Numbered from the stretch's first letter, positions 45,104-53,575 are shown. The stretch is 64,000 nt of DNA from Tenacibaculum mesophilum (GCF_003867075.1 NZ_CP032544.1:2412001-2476000), one strand, 5' to 3'. Notes: generated by a model from the letters alone, not told the origin. Program-made: numbers and translations.

Positions 45104-46438
45104 ATGCAACACAACATTAGTTTTAAACACATAAATAAATTAGCAATGCCTGCATTAATTGCAGGTGTTGCTGAACCGTTACTTTCTACCACAGATTTAG
45201 CCATCGTAGGTAACATTGAGCACAATGCTACCGAAAGTATTGCTGCGATTGGTATTGTAGGGGCTTTTTTATCCATGTTAATTTGGGTATTTGGGCAAAC
45301 ACGTAGCGGAATTTCTTCTATCGTTTCTCAATATTTAGGAGCTGATAAACTTGACGAAATAAAAAACCTACCAGCACAAGCTATTGTTATTGTGTTAGGG
45401 GTAAGTGCGCTTATTTTAGGAATTAGTTACCCTTTTGCAAAAGAAATTTTTGAGTTGTATAATGCTTCAGGAACCATTTTAGACTATTCTGTTTCGTATT
45501 ACAAAATTCGTGTTTTCGGATTCCCGTTTACGCTTTTTACGATTGCTGTTTTTGGTACGTTTAGAGGGTTGCAAAACACGTATTATCCGATGGTAATAGC
45601 ACTCATAGGTACGTTTATTAATATAGGGTTGGATGTTGTATTGGTATATGGAATAGAAGGCTTGATTCCTGCAATGCATATTCAAGGTGCAGCCTATGCA
45701 AGTGTTGTAGCACAAGCTACTATGGCAATAATTTCGGCGGTATTATTGTTAAAGAAGACAGATATTCCATTAAGGTTCAGCCTGCCTCTTAATGCTGAAA
45801 TACCAAAGTTTATAAACATGGTTTTAAATTTATTTGTGCGAACTATAGCGTTAAATGTTGCTTTATATTTTGGTACTTCCTATGCTACTGATTATGGCGA
45901 CGCTTATATCGCAGCTTATACGATTGGTTTCAATTTATGGCTTATGGGCGCTTTTATGATTGACGGCTACTCTTCTGCAGGAAATATATTATCAGGAAAA
46001 TTATTAGGAGCAAAAGCATATAAAACCTTAGTCATGTTAGGAAATCGATTAATTACATACGGATTCCTTTTCGGACTCTTACTCACAGTTGTAGGTTTTG
46101 TTTTATATCAATTTATAGGAAAAATATTCACGAAAGAACCTGAGGTTTTAAAACAATTTTACAATACTTTTTGGATTATTTTACTCATGCAACCTGTATG
46201 TTCTATCGCTTTTATTTATGACGGAATGTTTAAAGGTATGGGAGAAATGAAGTACTTACGAAACGTTTTATTATTAGCAACAGGATTCGTATTTGTCCCA
46301 ACCTTATTATTTTTTGATTCACTAGATTATAAACTGTATGCTATTTGGATTGCTTTTTTCCTGTGGATGATTGCTAGAGGAACTCCATTAATTATAAAGT
46401 TTAGAAGAAAGTTTTTACCACTTGCTCAAAAAACGTAA
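45104..46438 (+). CDS. MATE-family multidrug/metabolite efflux protein
   Basis: A 444-residue inner-membrane antiporter with 12 hydrophobic helices. Typical MATE blocks are present: KLAMPALIAGVAEPLLSTTD in helix 1, WVFGQTRSGISSIVSQYLGA in helix 2, and FGTFRGLQNTYYPM. The frame extends four codons upstream to TTG, but ATG at 45104 (MQHNISFKHINK) is preferred. It uses Na+ or H+ gradients to export cations or drugs; substrates are unknown. The enoyl-CoA hydratase gene follows 24 bp downstream. Confidence 0.93.
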   Translation: MQHNISFKHINKLAMPALIAGVAEPLLSTTDLAIVGNIEHNATESIAAIGIVGAFLSMLIWVFGQTRSGISSIVSQYLGADKLDEIKNLPAQAIVIVLGVSALILGISYPFAKEIFELYNASGTILDYSVSYYKIRVFGFPFTLFTIAVFGTFRGLQNTYYPMVIALIGTFINIGLDVVLVYGIEGLIPAMHIQGAAYASVVAQATMAIISAVLLLKKTDIPLRFSLPLNAEIPKFINMVLNLFVRTIALNVALYFGTSYATDYGDAYIAAYTIGFNLWLMGAFMIDGYSSAGNILSGKLLGAKAYKTLVMLGNRLITYGFLFGLLLTVVGFVLYQFIGKIFTKEPEVLKQFYNTFWIILLMQPVCSIAFIYDGMFKGMGEMKYLRNVLLLATGFVFVPTLLFFDSLDYKLYAIWIAFFLWMIARGTPLIIKFRRKFLPLAQKT

Positions 46439-46462
46439 TTTTGAGCAAACAACAATAAACAA

Positions 46463-47230
46463 ATGACTACAACTAGAGAAAACGGAAGTTTATATACACA
46501 TATTGAAAATAAGATTGCTACGATTGAATTTGGGCATCCAGCAAGTAACTCCTTTCCAAGTGTGTTATTAGAACGTTTAGCAAATGAATTTGATAAGCTT
46601 TCAATTAATAATGAAGTTTCAGTAATTGTACTAAAATCAGAAGGAGAACGAGCTTTTTGTGCTGGAGCTTCTTTTGATGAATTGGTAGCAATTGATAATT
46701 TAGAAGATGGGAAAGCTTTTTTCTCAGGGTTTGCCAATGTAATTAATGCGATGCGTCGTTGTTCGAAGCTAGTTGTTGGTAGAGTACAAGGAAAAACTGT
46801 GGGCGGTGGAGTTGGATTAGCAGCTGCTTGTGATTATGTATTAGCTACAGAGCACGCTTCTATTAAACTTTCTGAGTTTACGATAGGTATTGGTCCGTTT
46901 GTAATTGCACCTGCCGTAGAACGCAAAATAAGCGTAAGCGGATTGGCAGAGTTAACCTTAGATGCAACGAGCTGGAAAAATGCGTATTGGGCGAAAGAAA
47001 AAGGGTTGTATGCGCGTGTTTTTGAAACACAAAGTGAATTAGATAAAGAGGTTGAAATATTATCAGAAAAATTAGCTTCGTATAACCCAGAAGCATTGGT
47101 TGAAATGAAAAGAGCGTTGTGGATTGGAACCGAGCACTGGGAAGAACTGTTAATAGAACGTGCAGAGACTTCTGGAAAGCTTGTTTTATCTGAGTTTACC
47201 AAAAAAGCCTTAGAAAAATTTAAGAAGTAA
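46463..47230 (+). CDS. Enoyl-CoA hydratase/isomerase (crotonase) family protein
   Basis: A 255-residue crotonase-fold enzyme. The first oxyanion-hole block is SEGERAFCAGASFDEL and the second is VQGKTVGGGVGLAAACDYVLA. The late segment SEFTIGIGPFVIAPAVERK holds a Gly where FadB-type hydratases carry the catalytic Glu, so reaction type is uncertain; PaaG/MenB-like isomerase or methylglutaconyl-CoA hydratase activities are alternatives. It likely follows the MATE gene on one transcript. Confidence 0.88.
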   Translation: MTTTRENGSLYTHIENKIATIEFGHPASNSFPSVLLERLANEFDKLSINNEVSVIVLKSEGERAFCAGASFDELVAIDNLEDGKAFFSGFANVINAMRRCSKLVVGRVQGKTVGGGVGLAAACDYVLATEHASIKLSEFTIGIGPFVIAPAVERKISVSGLAELTLDATSWKNAYWAKEKGLYARVFETQSELDKEVEILSEKLASYNPEALVEMKRALWIGTEHWEELLIERAETSGKLVLSEFTKKALEKFKK

Positions 47231-47236
47231 AAAAGT

Positions 47237-47274
47237 ACGGTATTAGGTATAAACTTTAAACTAACTAATACCGT
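47237..47274. terminator. Possible terminator between convergent genes
   Basis: ACGGTATTAG (47237-47246) pairs with CTAATACCGT (47265-47274) across an 18-nt loop, without a strong T run. It lies 7 nt past the stop codon of the crotonase gene. Confidence 0.4.
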
Positions 47275-47303
47275 TCCAAATATATAGTAAGCTTAAGCTG
47301 AAC

Positions 47304-48173
47304 TTATTTACTTTTAAAATAATCAGGCTTCCAAATTAGGTTTCCAAAAATTATTTTTAGCTTATGTTTTAGTGTTTTGCACCTTTTTACTTCTTTGTAA
47401 ATATTAATATATTCTATAAAATTAATTTTAATAGGGTTGTTAGTTTTTATATTCTTTGTAAGCCCATAAACTACTTTTTCTTGTTCTCTTTGAAATGTTC
47501 CAAAAAGTTTATCCCATATAATAAAAACACCTCCGTAATTTTTATCTAAATATTTTCGGTTAGATCCATGATGTACTCTATGATTGGATGGTGTGTTGAA
47601 TATTTCATCTAACCACCCTAACTTACCAATTCGCTCCGTATGAATCCATGTTTGAAATTGTGCGACTAATATTAATCCTACAATAGCCTGAAATGGTGAA
47701 AAACCTATTAGTACCATCGGTATTAAAAAAGCCCATTCAAACAATCCTTCTACAATACTTAATCGCATAGAAATAGTTAAGTTATAATCTTCTGAAGAAT
47801 GGTGAACACTATGGCTAGCCCATAATATTCGATGTTCATGCTCTAAACGATGCATCCAATAATACGTTACATCTGCTATAATAAAAGCCAGGATCCATGT
47901 ATATACATTACTAGGAATCGTTATTGGTGTTATCCAATGAAAAGGCATTAAACAAATTACACCAATCGATCCTATAATTGTTTTTTCTATAAGTTGATTC
48001 ATAAAAAAAATAGATATATTGGCTAAGGTATCTTTCCATTTTCTCTTTTTTCTAAACAGCACATCAATAATTATTTCCAATACTATTAAACTTGTATTAA
48101 ATAAAAAAAAGTAACCGATATACAACATGATTGTAGACTCTTCAAAAAGTGATATTAATTTAGCAAAACTCAT
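47304..48173 (-). CDS. Sterol desaturase/fatty acid hydroxylase family membrane enzyme
   Basis: A 289-residue membrane di-iron enzyme with four to five helices. The eight-His metal site is visible: HRLEHEHRILW (HxxxH), SHSVHHSSEDYN (HxxHH) and SNHRVHHGSN (HxxHH). The family adds hydroxyl groups or double bonds to lipids. The open frame extends to 48251, but MSFAKLISLFEE at 48173 is preferred because the promoter box at 48339-48346 leaves room and the extra stretch is not family-like. The AraC-type operator at 48366-48384 lies upstream. The substrate is unknown. Confidence 0.88.
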   Translation of the reverse strand: MSFAKLISLFEESTIMLYIGYFFLFNTSLIVLEIIIDVLFRKKRKWKDTLANISIFFMNQLIEKTIIGSIGVICLMPFHWITPITIPSNVYTWILAFIIADVTYYWMHRLEHEHRILWASHSVHHSSEDYNLTISMRLSIVEGLFEWAFLIPMVLIGFSPFQAIVGLILVAQFQTWIHTERIGKLGWLDEIFNTPSNHRVHHGSNRKYLDKNYGGVFIIWDKLFGTFQREQEKVVYGLTKNIKTNNPIKINFIEYINIYKEVKRCKTLKHKLKIIFGNLIWKPDYFKSK

Positions 48174-48338
48174 TTCGTAACTTTTTTTAATTATGTATTT
48201 AGGAATAGGACAAGAAAACCAAAATAGAATTGTTTCCTTGAGAAAAGCCAATTATACAATCCCAGAAGAAGGTAAGAATCTATGTGCCAATACTTTTGTA
48301 ATTTGTAACTTTTCATGTGTTTTATTTGTTTAATAACA

Positions 48339-48384
48339 CAAAAGTAGGCTGGAAAATGTAGGTGTGTTTGTTTATTTAGGACAA
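48339..48384 (-). promoter_or_regulatory. Operator S1 and promoter of the sterol desaturase gene
   Basis: On the minus strand TTGTCCTAAATAAACAAAC (48384-48366) precedes TACTTTTG (48346-48339), a perfect -7 box, by 19 nt. The 19-mer recurs with two or three changes at 49356-49374 and 49393-49411, flanking the regulator gene in between. Confidence 0.7.
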
Positions 48385-48439
48385 AGAGGAAGTATAAATT
48401 TCAAAGAAAAAATATTAATTTTTATTTGTTGGTTTTGCG

Positions 48440-49309
48440 TTAAACAATAGGAATGTAAATTTCTGTTATTAATTCTTCTTGAGGAGTATTTTTATCGTCA
48501 TTTAAATAAAACTCTAAAATTGGTGCGTCCGCAAACTCTAATTTGACATCATACATCCAATGTGCATAAATTGTATTGTATGTTTCAAAACAGCTTTCAT
48601 GACTTCCTTTATGAATAAACTTGGCATATTTTTGAGAGATAACTTCTTTAACTTTAAACATTCCTTTAACTTCAATTTTTTGTGCTTCTGTAAGTATAAT
48701 CCCTGCATTATACCTACAATTAACAAACTCTGTTATTTCATCATCATCCAAAATTTCACCAACAATAATAGTTTTATCAGTTAATAAATCATGCTTATCA
48801 GCATACTTTAAAAGCTGTTTCCATGTTCTTTCAATCCCTTTTATATCTTCATAAGTTCCTTGATATTGTAAATACAACATTTGAAATGATGGTATAATTT
48901 CAATTTCAAACTGTAATAAAGGATCATTTTTTTTATTAGGTTCTTCTAAAATTTGATTCGTAATTTTTTGTTGAAATGTATAAGAGCTTTTAAAGCTAGA
49001 AGGTGTACAGCGAAAATGTTTTTTAAAAGCTTTACTAAAAGCTGCCACATCACTATACCCAACTTCTAGGGCAATATCTGAAATTTCAATATCTGAAAAT
49101 TTTAAATACTGTGCAGCTTTTTCTAGTTTTCTTCTTTTAAGAAATTGACCAATAGTTTCATGTTGTAACGCTAAAAATATTCTATTGATATTTCGATAAG
49201 AGTAAAAGGAAACATCTTCTATTTCATGTGTGTGAATTGATGTTTTAAAACGCTTTTCTAAAAAATCTAACAACTTATTATATCGCTCTATTTGTGTTGA
49301 GTTTTTCAT
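48440..49309 (-). CDS. AraC-family transcriptional regulator with GyrI-like effector domain
   Basis: A 289-residue regulator. The N-terminal double helix-turn-helix (about 1-105) has FLKRRKLEKAAQYLKFSDIEISDIALEVGY in its first half and FSKAFKKHFRCTPSSFKSSY in its second, the AraC signature. Residues about 125-289 form a GyrI-like/SRPBCC small-molecule-binding domain (IIPSFQMLYLQYQGTYEDIKGI), as in Rob and BmrR-type sensors. The frame opens earlier (49330) but the -7 box TAATTTTG overlaps that point, so MKNSTQIERYNK at 49309 is taken. Three copies of a 19-bp motif at its own and both flanking promoters suggest a local regulon. Confidence 0.9.
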   Translation of the reverse strand: MKNSTQIERYNKLLDFLEKRFKTSIHTHEIEDVSFYSYRNINRIFLALQHETIGQFLKRRKLEKAAQYLKFSDIEISDIALEVGYSDVAAFSKAFKKHFRCTPSSFKSSYTFQQKITNQILEEPNKKNDPLLQFEIEIIPSFQMLYLQYQGTYEDIKGIERTWKQLLKYADKHDLLTDKTIIVGEILDDDEITEFVNCRYNAGIILTEAQKIEVKGMFKVKEVISQKYAKFIHKGSHESCFETYNTIYAHWMYDVKLEFADAPILEFYLNDDKNTPQEELITEIYIPIV

Positions 49310-49327
49310 TTGTGATGCTTTATCCAT

Positions 49328-49374
49328 CAAAATTACAATAGGTTCTTACTTTATAGTTTGTCTATTTACGACAA
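49328..49374 (-). promoter_or_regulatory. Operator S2 and promoter of the AraC-family gene
   Basis: TTGTCGTAAATAGACAAAC on the minus strand (49374-49356) is followed after 20 nt by TAATTTTG (49335-49328), a -7 match. This copy is also an inverted repeat TTGTC/GACAA, so autoregulation is likely. Confidence 0.68.
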
Positions 49375-49392
49375 AAGGTAATAAAATAATCA

Positions 49393-49438
49393 TTGTCTTA
49401 AATAAACAAACTCACATTTTACTTGCCTTATACTTTTA
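49393..49438 (+). promoter_or_regulatory. Operator S3 and promoter of the secreted-protein pair
   Basis: TTGTCTTAAATAAACAAAC on the plus strand (49393-49411) is followed after 19 nt by TACTTTTA (49431-49438), one mismatch from TAnnTTTG. Geometry matches S1 exactly. Confidence 0.68.
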
Positions 49439-49464
49439 CCTGAAATTTAATAACCACTTGTAAT

Positions 49465-49839
49465 ATGTATCGAATTGTTTTACTTGTCATCTTGTTTTTA
49501 ATATCTCTATCTCTTTTTTCTCAAAAAAGTCTAAAATCTAAATTAATTGGAAAATGGCGCATTCAAAACTATGAGGTATTTGGTGAAGTGCATCAACCTT
49601 CTTTAAAAGAGAGTAATGATTATATCTTATTTAAAACTAACATGTTTTTTGAAGCCTTCTCTGAAGGATATCATGATAAAGGAACTTGGAGACTAAACGG
49701 GGAGACTAAAATATCTCTGATAGTAGACAATAATGAAATTTTAGATGCTACTGTATTACAAATTACCTCAGATTTTTTAACTATAAAGTACAACACTAAA
49801 GAATTAAACTACATTATTTTTCACTATAAAAAACAATAA
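49465..49839 (+). CDS. Small secreted lipocalin-like protein
   Basis: A 124-residue protein with signal peptide MYRIVLLVILFLISLSLFS (cleaved after SLFSQ) and a mature part that opens KLIGKWRIQNYEVFG, the pattern of lipocalin-like domain families of Bacteroidetes, then alternating strands to the end. Such domains bind small hydrophobic ligands; the ligand is unknown. It is the first gene after operator S3, and the next gene follows after 3 bp, so they form an operon under the AraC-type regulator. Confidence 0.65.
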   Translation: MYRIVLLVILFLISLSLFSQKSLKSKLIGKWRIQNYEVFGEVHQPSLKESNDYILFKTNMFFEAFSEGYHDKGTWRLNGETKISLIVDNNEILDATVLQITSDFLTIKYNTKELNYIIFHYKKQ

Positions 49840-49842
49840 AAT

Positions 49843-50388
49843 ATGCGCTGCTTATTTTGGTTAATTTTTTTTGTTAGCTTCGTTCATGCTCAAAACCCTA
49901 GCATAAGTAATAAAAAAGCCCCAAGAACCATTCATATACTTTCTTACAATACTGTTTTTAGTAAACACTATAAAGGATTTAAAATAAAATACTCTGAGTT
50001 TTCAGATACAGAGGAGGATTTTATAATTCCAACTGTATTTTCATTCAATAACTATCAATTAAAACCCAACCTTTTAAAGAGTAAGGGGTATAAAAGTTTT
50101 AATCAGTTTTTATTAGGAGCTGGTTTAGATGGGTTTATTAAATTTTACAAAGGTATTTATGTAGGTGTTGGTATAAATGTTCCTTTTGGATATGAAACAA
50201 CTAGGGGGCTGAATAACGAAAAAAAATCCAAACTCTTAATTGGGCTTGAATCTAAACAAGGAATAAGGTTAATTCCTTGGGAAGAGCTAGGTATAGTTTT
50301 AGGTATAAATTACAAACAGCATTTTATCAATTCTAACGTATTAAATAAAGAATTTAACCTTGAATTGGAGTTAGGTGTTAATTTTTAA
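49843..50388 (+). CDS. Exported beta-rich protein of unknown function
   Basis: A 181-residue protein with signal peptide (LFWLIFFVSFVHAQ, cleavage near residue 17). The mature part alternates polar and hydrophobic residues in the manner of a small outer-membrane barrel or porin-like family (GLDGFIKFYKGIYVGVGINV, GIRLIPWEELGIVLGINYKQHF) and ends LELELGVNF, with a terminal Phe as in outer-membrane beta-barrel proteins recognised by BamA. I do not recognise the family. Co-transcribed with the lipocalin-like gene, so it may share a lipid or small-molecule task. Confidence 0.6.
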   Translation: MRCLFWLIFFVSFVHAQNPSISNKKAPRTIHILSYNTVFSKHYKGFKIKYSEFSDTEEDFIIPTVFSFNNYQLKPNLLKSKGYKSFNQFLLGAGLDGFIKFYKGIYVGVGINVPFGYETTRGLNNEKKSKLLIGLESKQGIRLIPWEELGIVLGINYKQHFINSNVLNKEFNLELELGVNF

Positions 50389-50468
50389 AGATTTTATTCT
50401 CTAGAGAGTGAAAAAATAATAGCATTTAAAATCAAATTCGTACTTTCGGCAAATAAAAGTAAAATATT

Positions 50469-50567
50469 ATGGGTGGAGATTATTTATTTGCCATTTTAGC
50501 GGCGGGTGTAGCTGTAGTTTATTTCTTTAATAAATACAGAGCAAACAAAAAGTTTAAAAGAAAATAA
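50469..50567 (+). CDS. Small single-pass membrane protein, 32 residues
   Basis: ATG at 50469-50471 opens 32 codons to TAA at 50565. The product begins MGGDYLFAI, has one hydrophobic helix (about 5-20, ending AVVYFF) and a very basic tail (NKYRANKKFKRK). TACTTTCG about 20 nt upstream is close to a -7 box. The clean helix plus basic tail supports a real gene. No family recognised. Confidence 0.6.
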   Translation: MGGDYLFAILAAGVAVVYFFNKYRANKKFKRK

Positions 50568-50588
50568 GAGTCAATACACATCTTTAGT

Positions 50589-50625
50589 CGTCATTTAAGG
50601 CAGGTTAAAAGAGAAGTAATTTTTT
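50589..50625. repeat. Relic of the GTCATT-type interspersed repeat
   Basis: GTCATTTAAGGCAGGTTAAA followed by AGAGAAGTAATTTTTT resembles the outer parts of the element at 40136-40192 with the centre lost. Similarity is partial. Confidence 0.35.
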
Positions 50626-50655
50626 AAGTTTATTTCACTTTAGAGATAGATATTT

Positions 50656-51105
50656 ATGAGTAAGATTCGAATTACCAAGCAGTTTACTTTTGAAACTGGA
50701 CATGCGTTGTATGGTTATGATGGAAAATGTAAAAATGTTCATGGGCATAGTTACAAGCTTTCGGTTACAGTGATAGGCTCTCCAATTACTGATACATCCA
50801 ATGTGAAGTACGGAATGGTAATTGATTTTGGAGATTTAAAGAAGATTGTAAAAGAAGAGATTGTAGATGTATTTGACCATGCTACGGTATTCAATAAGAA
50901 TACTCCCCATGTAGAGTTAGCTAAAGAGTTAAAAGACCGTGGACATCATGTTATTTTAGTAGACTATCAACCAACAAGCGAAATGATGGTGATTGATTTT
51001 GCTAAGAAAATTCAAAAAAGGCTTCCAGAAAACATAAAATTACACGGCATTAAGCTACAAGAAACAGATACTAGTTTTGCTGAGTGGTATGCTTCTGATA
51101 ATTAG
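50656..51105 (+). CDS. queD: 6-carboxytetrahydropterin synthase (QueD/PTPS family)
   Basis: The 149-residue enzyme acts in queuosine synthesis, converting dihydroneopterin triphosphate (made by FolE) to 6-carboxytetrahydropterin. The zinc ligands are in FETGHALYGYDGKCKNVHGHSY (split here: His in FETGHAL, and the pair in VHGHSYKL), with the catalytic Cys in the same loop (GKCKNVHG). KLQETDTSFAEW (C-terminal) is the conserved Glu segment. PTPS homologues for biopterin look similar, but length and Cys placement favour QueD. Confidence 0.92.
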   Translation: MSKIRITKQFTFETGHALYGYDGKCKNVHGHSYKLSVTVIGSPITDTSNVKYGMVIDFGDLKKIVKEEIVDVFDHATVFNKNTPHVELAKELKDRGHHVILVDYQPTSEMMVIDFAKKIQKRLPENIKLHGIKLQETDTSFAEWYASDN

Positions 51106-51136
51106 TTTTTGAATAAGTTAACGGCGTAAAACGTAA

Positions 51137-51778
51137 TTATTTTCCGTTAAACTCATTCATGGTATTAGCTAAACCAGCTGTAATAAAAGAAGTAACCGCT
51201 TTTACAGAAAAAGGAATACGCTCAATCATTGCGCTTTCCTCATCAGGATTCCATTTGCCTAAAACGTAATCTACTTGACGACCTTTACTATATTCAGCTC
51301 CTACACCGAAGCGAAAACGAGGATAAGCACCTGTATTAAACTTATCTTGGATGTCTTTTAGACCGTTATGTCCGCCAGAACTTCCTTTTCCTTTGATACG
51401 AATTTTTCCAAAATCAATATTTAGGTCATCAGTAATAATTAACAAGTTTTCAACTTGAATGTTTTCTTTTTGCATCCAGTATTTAACCGCTTTACCACTT
51501 AAATTCATATAAGTATTAGGTTTTAAAACAAGTACTGTTTTACCCTTAATTTTAAGTTTAGCTATATCTCCTAACTTTTCGGTTTCAAAAGAGCCTTCAT
51601 GCTCTTTAACAAAAGCATCTGCGATTTTAAAACCTATATTGTGACGTGTATTGTCATATTTTTCGCCAATATTACCTAAGCCTACAATTAAAAATTTATT
51701 CATAGAATCGTCTTCTTTATCTGTTAATTGTTTTGTAGAAAAACCAAATAATTGTTTAAAAAAAGGTGTAATAATCAT
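51137..51778 (-). CDS. pth: Peptidyl-tRNA hydrolase
   Basis: The enzyme frees tRNA from stalled peptidyl-tRNA. Catalytic residues are in VGLGNIGEKYDNTRHNIGF (Asn and His), with KPNTYMNLSGKAV and DDLNIDFGKIRIKGKGSSGGHNGLKDI further on. The frame begins 25 residues before the canonical MNKFLIVGLGN (51703). The extension MIITPFFKQLFGFSTKQ resembles short N-terminal extensions in other flavobacterial Pth proteins; either start is possible. It follows rplY and prs in the same direction. Confidence 0.95.
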   Translation of the reverse strand: MIITPFFKQLFGFSTKQLTDKEDDSMNKFLIVGLGNIGEKYDNTRHNIGFKIADAFVKEHEGSFETEKLGDIAKLKIKGKTVLVLKPNTYMNLSGKAVKYWMQKENIQVENLLIITDDLNIDFGKIRIKGKGSSGGHNGLKDIQDKFNTGAYPRFRFGVGAEYSKGRQVDYVLGKWNPDEESAMIERIPFSVKAVTSFITAGLANTMNEFNGK

Positions 51779-51792
51779 ACATCAAAAATAAA

Positions 51793-51819
51793 AAAAGCGC
51801 TACACATGGTAACGCTTTT
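51793..51819 (-). terminator. Intrinsic terminator after rplY
   Basis: AAAAGCG pairs with CGCTTTT across a 13-nt loop, with a U run on the minus strand. It lies just after the rplY stop and before pth. Confidence 0.6.
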
Positions 51820-51840
51820 GTATGATTATTGTTTTGCAGT

Positions 51841-52416
51841 CTATGCTTCAGCCTCAGCTGCTGCTTTAGCGGCGTTACGAGACATACGAACTTGAGCAAC
51901 CACTGTGTTATCTGGGTGTAATAACGTATAGTTGTCATTCTTTAACTCAGTAACATATAATTTATTACCAATTTCTAACTCAGTAATATTAGCTTCAATA
52001 AAATCTGGTAAGTTAGCTGGTAATGCTTTTACTTTTAATTTACGTAAGTTGTGACGTAAAGCACCACCTACCATAACACCTTTAGAAGATCCTACTAAAC
52101 GTACAGGAATATCCATAGTCACAGCCTTGTCTTCAAATAATTGGTAAAAGTCTACGTGTAAAATGCTATCATTTACTGGGTGAAACTGTATGTCTTGTAA
52201 TACAGCGCTATATGTTACACCATCTAATTCAATCGTAGCAGTAAATACGTCTGGAGTATATACTAATGGCTTGAACGATTTTTCTTCAGCTGAAAAGTGA
52301 ACAGGCTTGTCTCCTCCGTATAATACGCAAGGAACCTTTCCAGCATTACGTAAGGCTTTTGTTGCTTTTTTACCTACGCTTTCTCTTTGAGATCCTTTGA
52401 TTGTAATTGATTTCAT
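51841..52416 (-). CDS. rplY: 50S ribosomal protein L25 / general stress protein Ctc
   Basis: A 191-residue long-form L25 that binds 5S rRNA. The N-terminal [34 protein letters not shown] is the L25 beta-barrel signature (read in parts), and the C-terminal CTC/TL5 domain (from about 95) is complete, ending in an Ala-rich [10 protein letters not shown] tail. It lies 21 bp after prs in the same direction, a conserved pair in Bacteroidetes. Confidence 0.95.
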   Translation of the reverse strand: MKSITIKGSQRESVGKKATKALRNAGKVPCVLYGGDKPVHFSAEEKSFKPLVYTPDVFTATIELDGVTYSAVLQDIQFHPVNDSILHVDFYQLFEDKAVTMDIPVRLVGSSKGVMVGGALRHNLRKLKVKALPANLPDFIEANITELEIGNKLYVTELKNDNYTLLHPDNTVVAQVRMSRNAAKAAAEAEA

Positions 52417-52437
52417 TACTTTGTTTATTAAATTTAT

Positions 52438-53379
52438 TTACATTAAAAACTTATCGCTAATAGATGTATTGTCTTGAACTTTATGCATCACATCAGCAAA
52501 TAAAGCGGCGCAAGATACAACTTTTATTTTAGAAATACTCTTTTTTAAAGGAATTGTATCTGAAACGATTAGCTCTGTCAACTGTGAATTTTGAATTCTT
52601 TCGTAGGCATTTCCTGAAAGAATTGGGTGTGTACAAATAGCACGTACACTTTTTGCACCACGTTCCATCATTAAATCGGCTGCCTTTGTAAGTGTTCCTC
52701 CTGTATCAATCATGTCATCAACAAGAATTACATTTTTACCTTCTACTTCACCAATGAGTTCCATATGAGCAATTACATTGGCTTTTTGACGCTGCTTGTA
52801 GCAAATAACAACATCACTTTCCAAGTATTTGGAATAAGCATAAGCTCTTTTTGAACCTCCCATATCAGGAGAAGCAATCGTTAAATTATCAAGCTTTAAA
52901 CTTTTAACATATGGTAAAAAAATTGTAGAAGCATATAAATGATCTACTGGCTTTTCAAAGAAACCTTGAATTTGATCAGCATGTAAATCCATGGTCATAA
53001 TTCTAGTTGCTCCTGCAGTTTCTAATAATTTAGCCACTAATTTAGCGCCAATTGCTACACGAGGCTTGTCTTTTCTGTCTTGACGAGCCCAACCAAAATA
53101 AGGCATTACAGCGGTAATATGTCTTGCCGATGCACGTTTTGCAGCATCACACATTAATAACATTTCCATTAAGTTATCAGTAGAAGGAAAGGTTGATCCA
53201 ACGATGAAAACTCTTCTTCCTCTGATTGATTCTTCAAAAGCTGGTTGGAATTCACCATCACTAAAATGTGTGGTAATTACATTTCCTAGTTTGGTTCCGT
53301 AGGCACTGGCAATTTCCTCTGCTAGTTCAATACTTTGTGAACACGCAAAGATTTTTGGGCTTAATTGATTTGTAGCCAT
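52438..53379 (-). CDS. prs: Ribose-phosphate pyrophosphokinase (PRPP synthetase)
   Basis: The 313-residue enzyme makes PRPP from ribose 5-phosphate and ATP for nucleotide, His and Trp synthesis. It has the Mg-ATP block MTMDLHADQIQGFF and the PRPP-binding loop VILVDDMIDTGGTLTKAADL, plus the flexible KRQKANV-like KQRQKANVI loop. Length is normal for class I enzymes. Operon with rplY. Confidence 0.97.
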   Translation of the reverse strand: MATNQLSPKIFACSQSIELAEEIASAYGTKLGNVITTHFSDGEFQPAFEESIRGRRVFIVGSTFPSTDNLMEMLLMCDAAKRASARHITAVMPYFGWARQDRKDKPRVAIGAKLVAKLLETAGATRIMTMDLHADQIQGFFEKPVDHLYASTIFLPYVKSLKLDNLTIASPDMGGSKRAYAYSKYLESDVVICYKQRQKANVIAHMELIGEVEGKNVILVDDMIDTGGTLTKAADLMMERGAKSVRAICTHPILSGNAYERIQNSQLTELIVSDTIPLKKSISKIKVVSCAALFADVMHKVQDNTSISDKFLM

Positions 53380-53470
53380 TTACAAAAAAATATTTTTAGT
53401 TAGTGTTGTTGTTGGGGCAAAAATAAAACTATTTTAAGAGTTTAAAAGATATTTTAAATGAAATATTTTA

Positions 53471-53478
53471 TAGATTTG
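53471..53478 (+). promoter_or_regulatory. Promoter -7 box of the tRNA-Leu gene
   Basis: TAGATTTG matches TAnnTTTG exactly, 12 nt before the first base of the tRNA. A run-on ORF crosses the tRNA but is not real. Confidence 0.6.
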
Positions 53479-53490
53479 CACTCACCAAAA

Positions 53491-53574
53491 GCCAAAGTGG
53501 TGGAATTGGTAGACACGTCGGATTCAAAATCCGATGCTCGCAAGGGCGTGTGGGTTCGAGTCCCACCTTTGGTA
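53491..53574 (+). tRNA. tRNA-Leu, anticodon CAA
   Basis: An 84-nt class II tRNA. The acceptor stem GCCAAAG pairs with CTTTGGT (one G-T pair at the first position). The anticodon stem TCGGA/TCCGA closes loop TTCAAAA, giving anticodon CAA that reads UUG. A long variable arm (GCTCGCAAGGGCGTG region) and T-arm GTGGGTTCGAGTCCCAC are intact. The 3' CCA is not encoded. Confidence 0.95.
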
Positions 53575-53575
53575 C

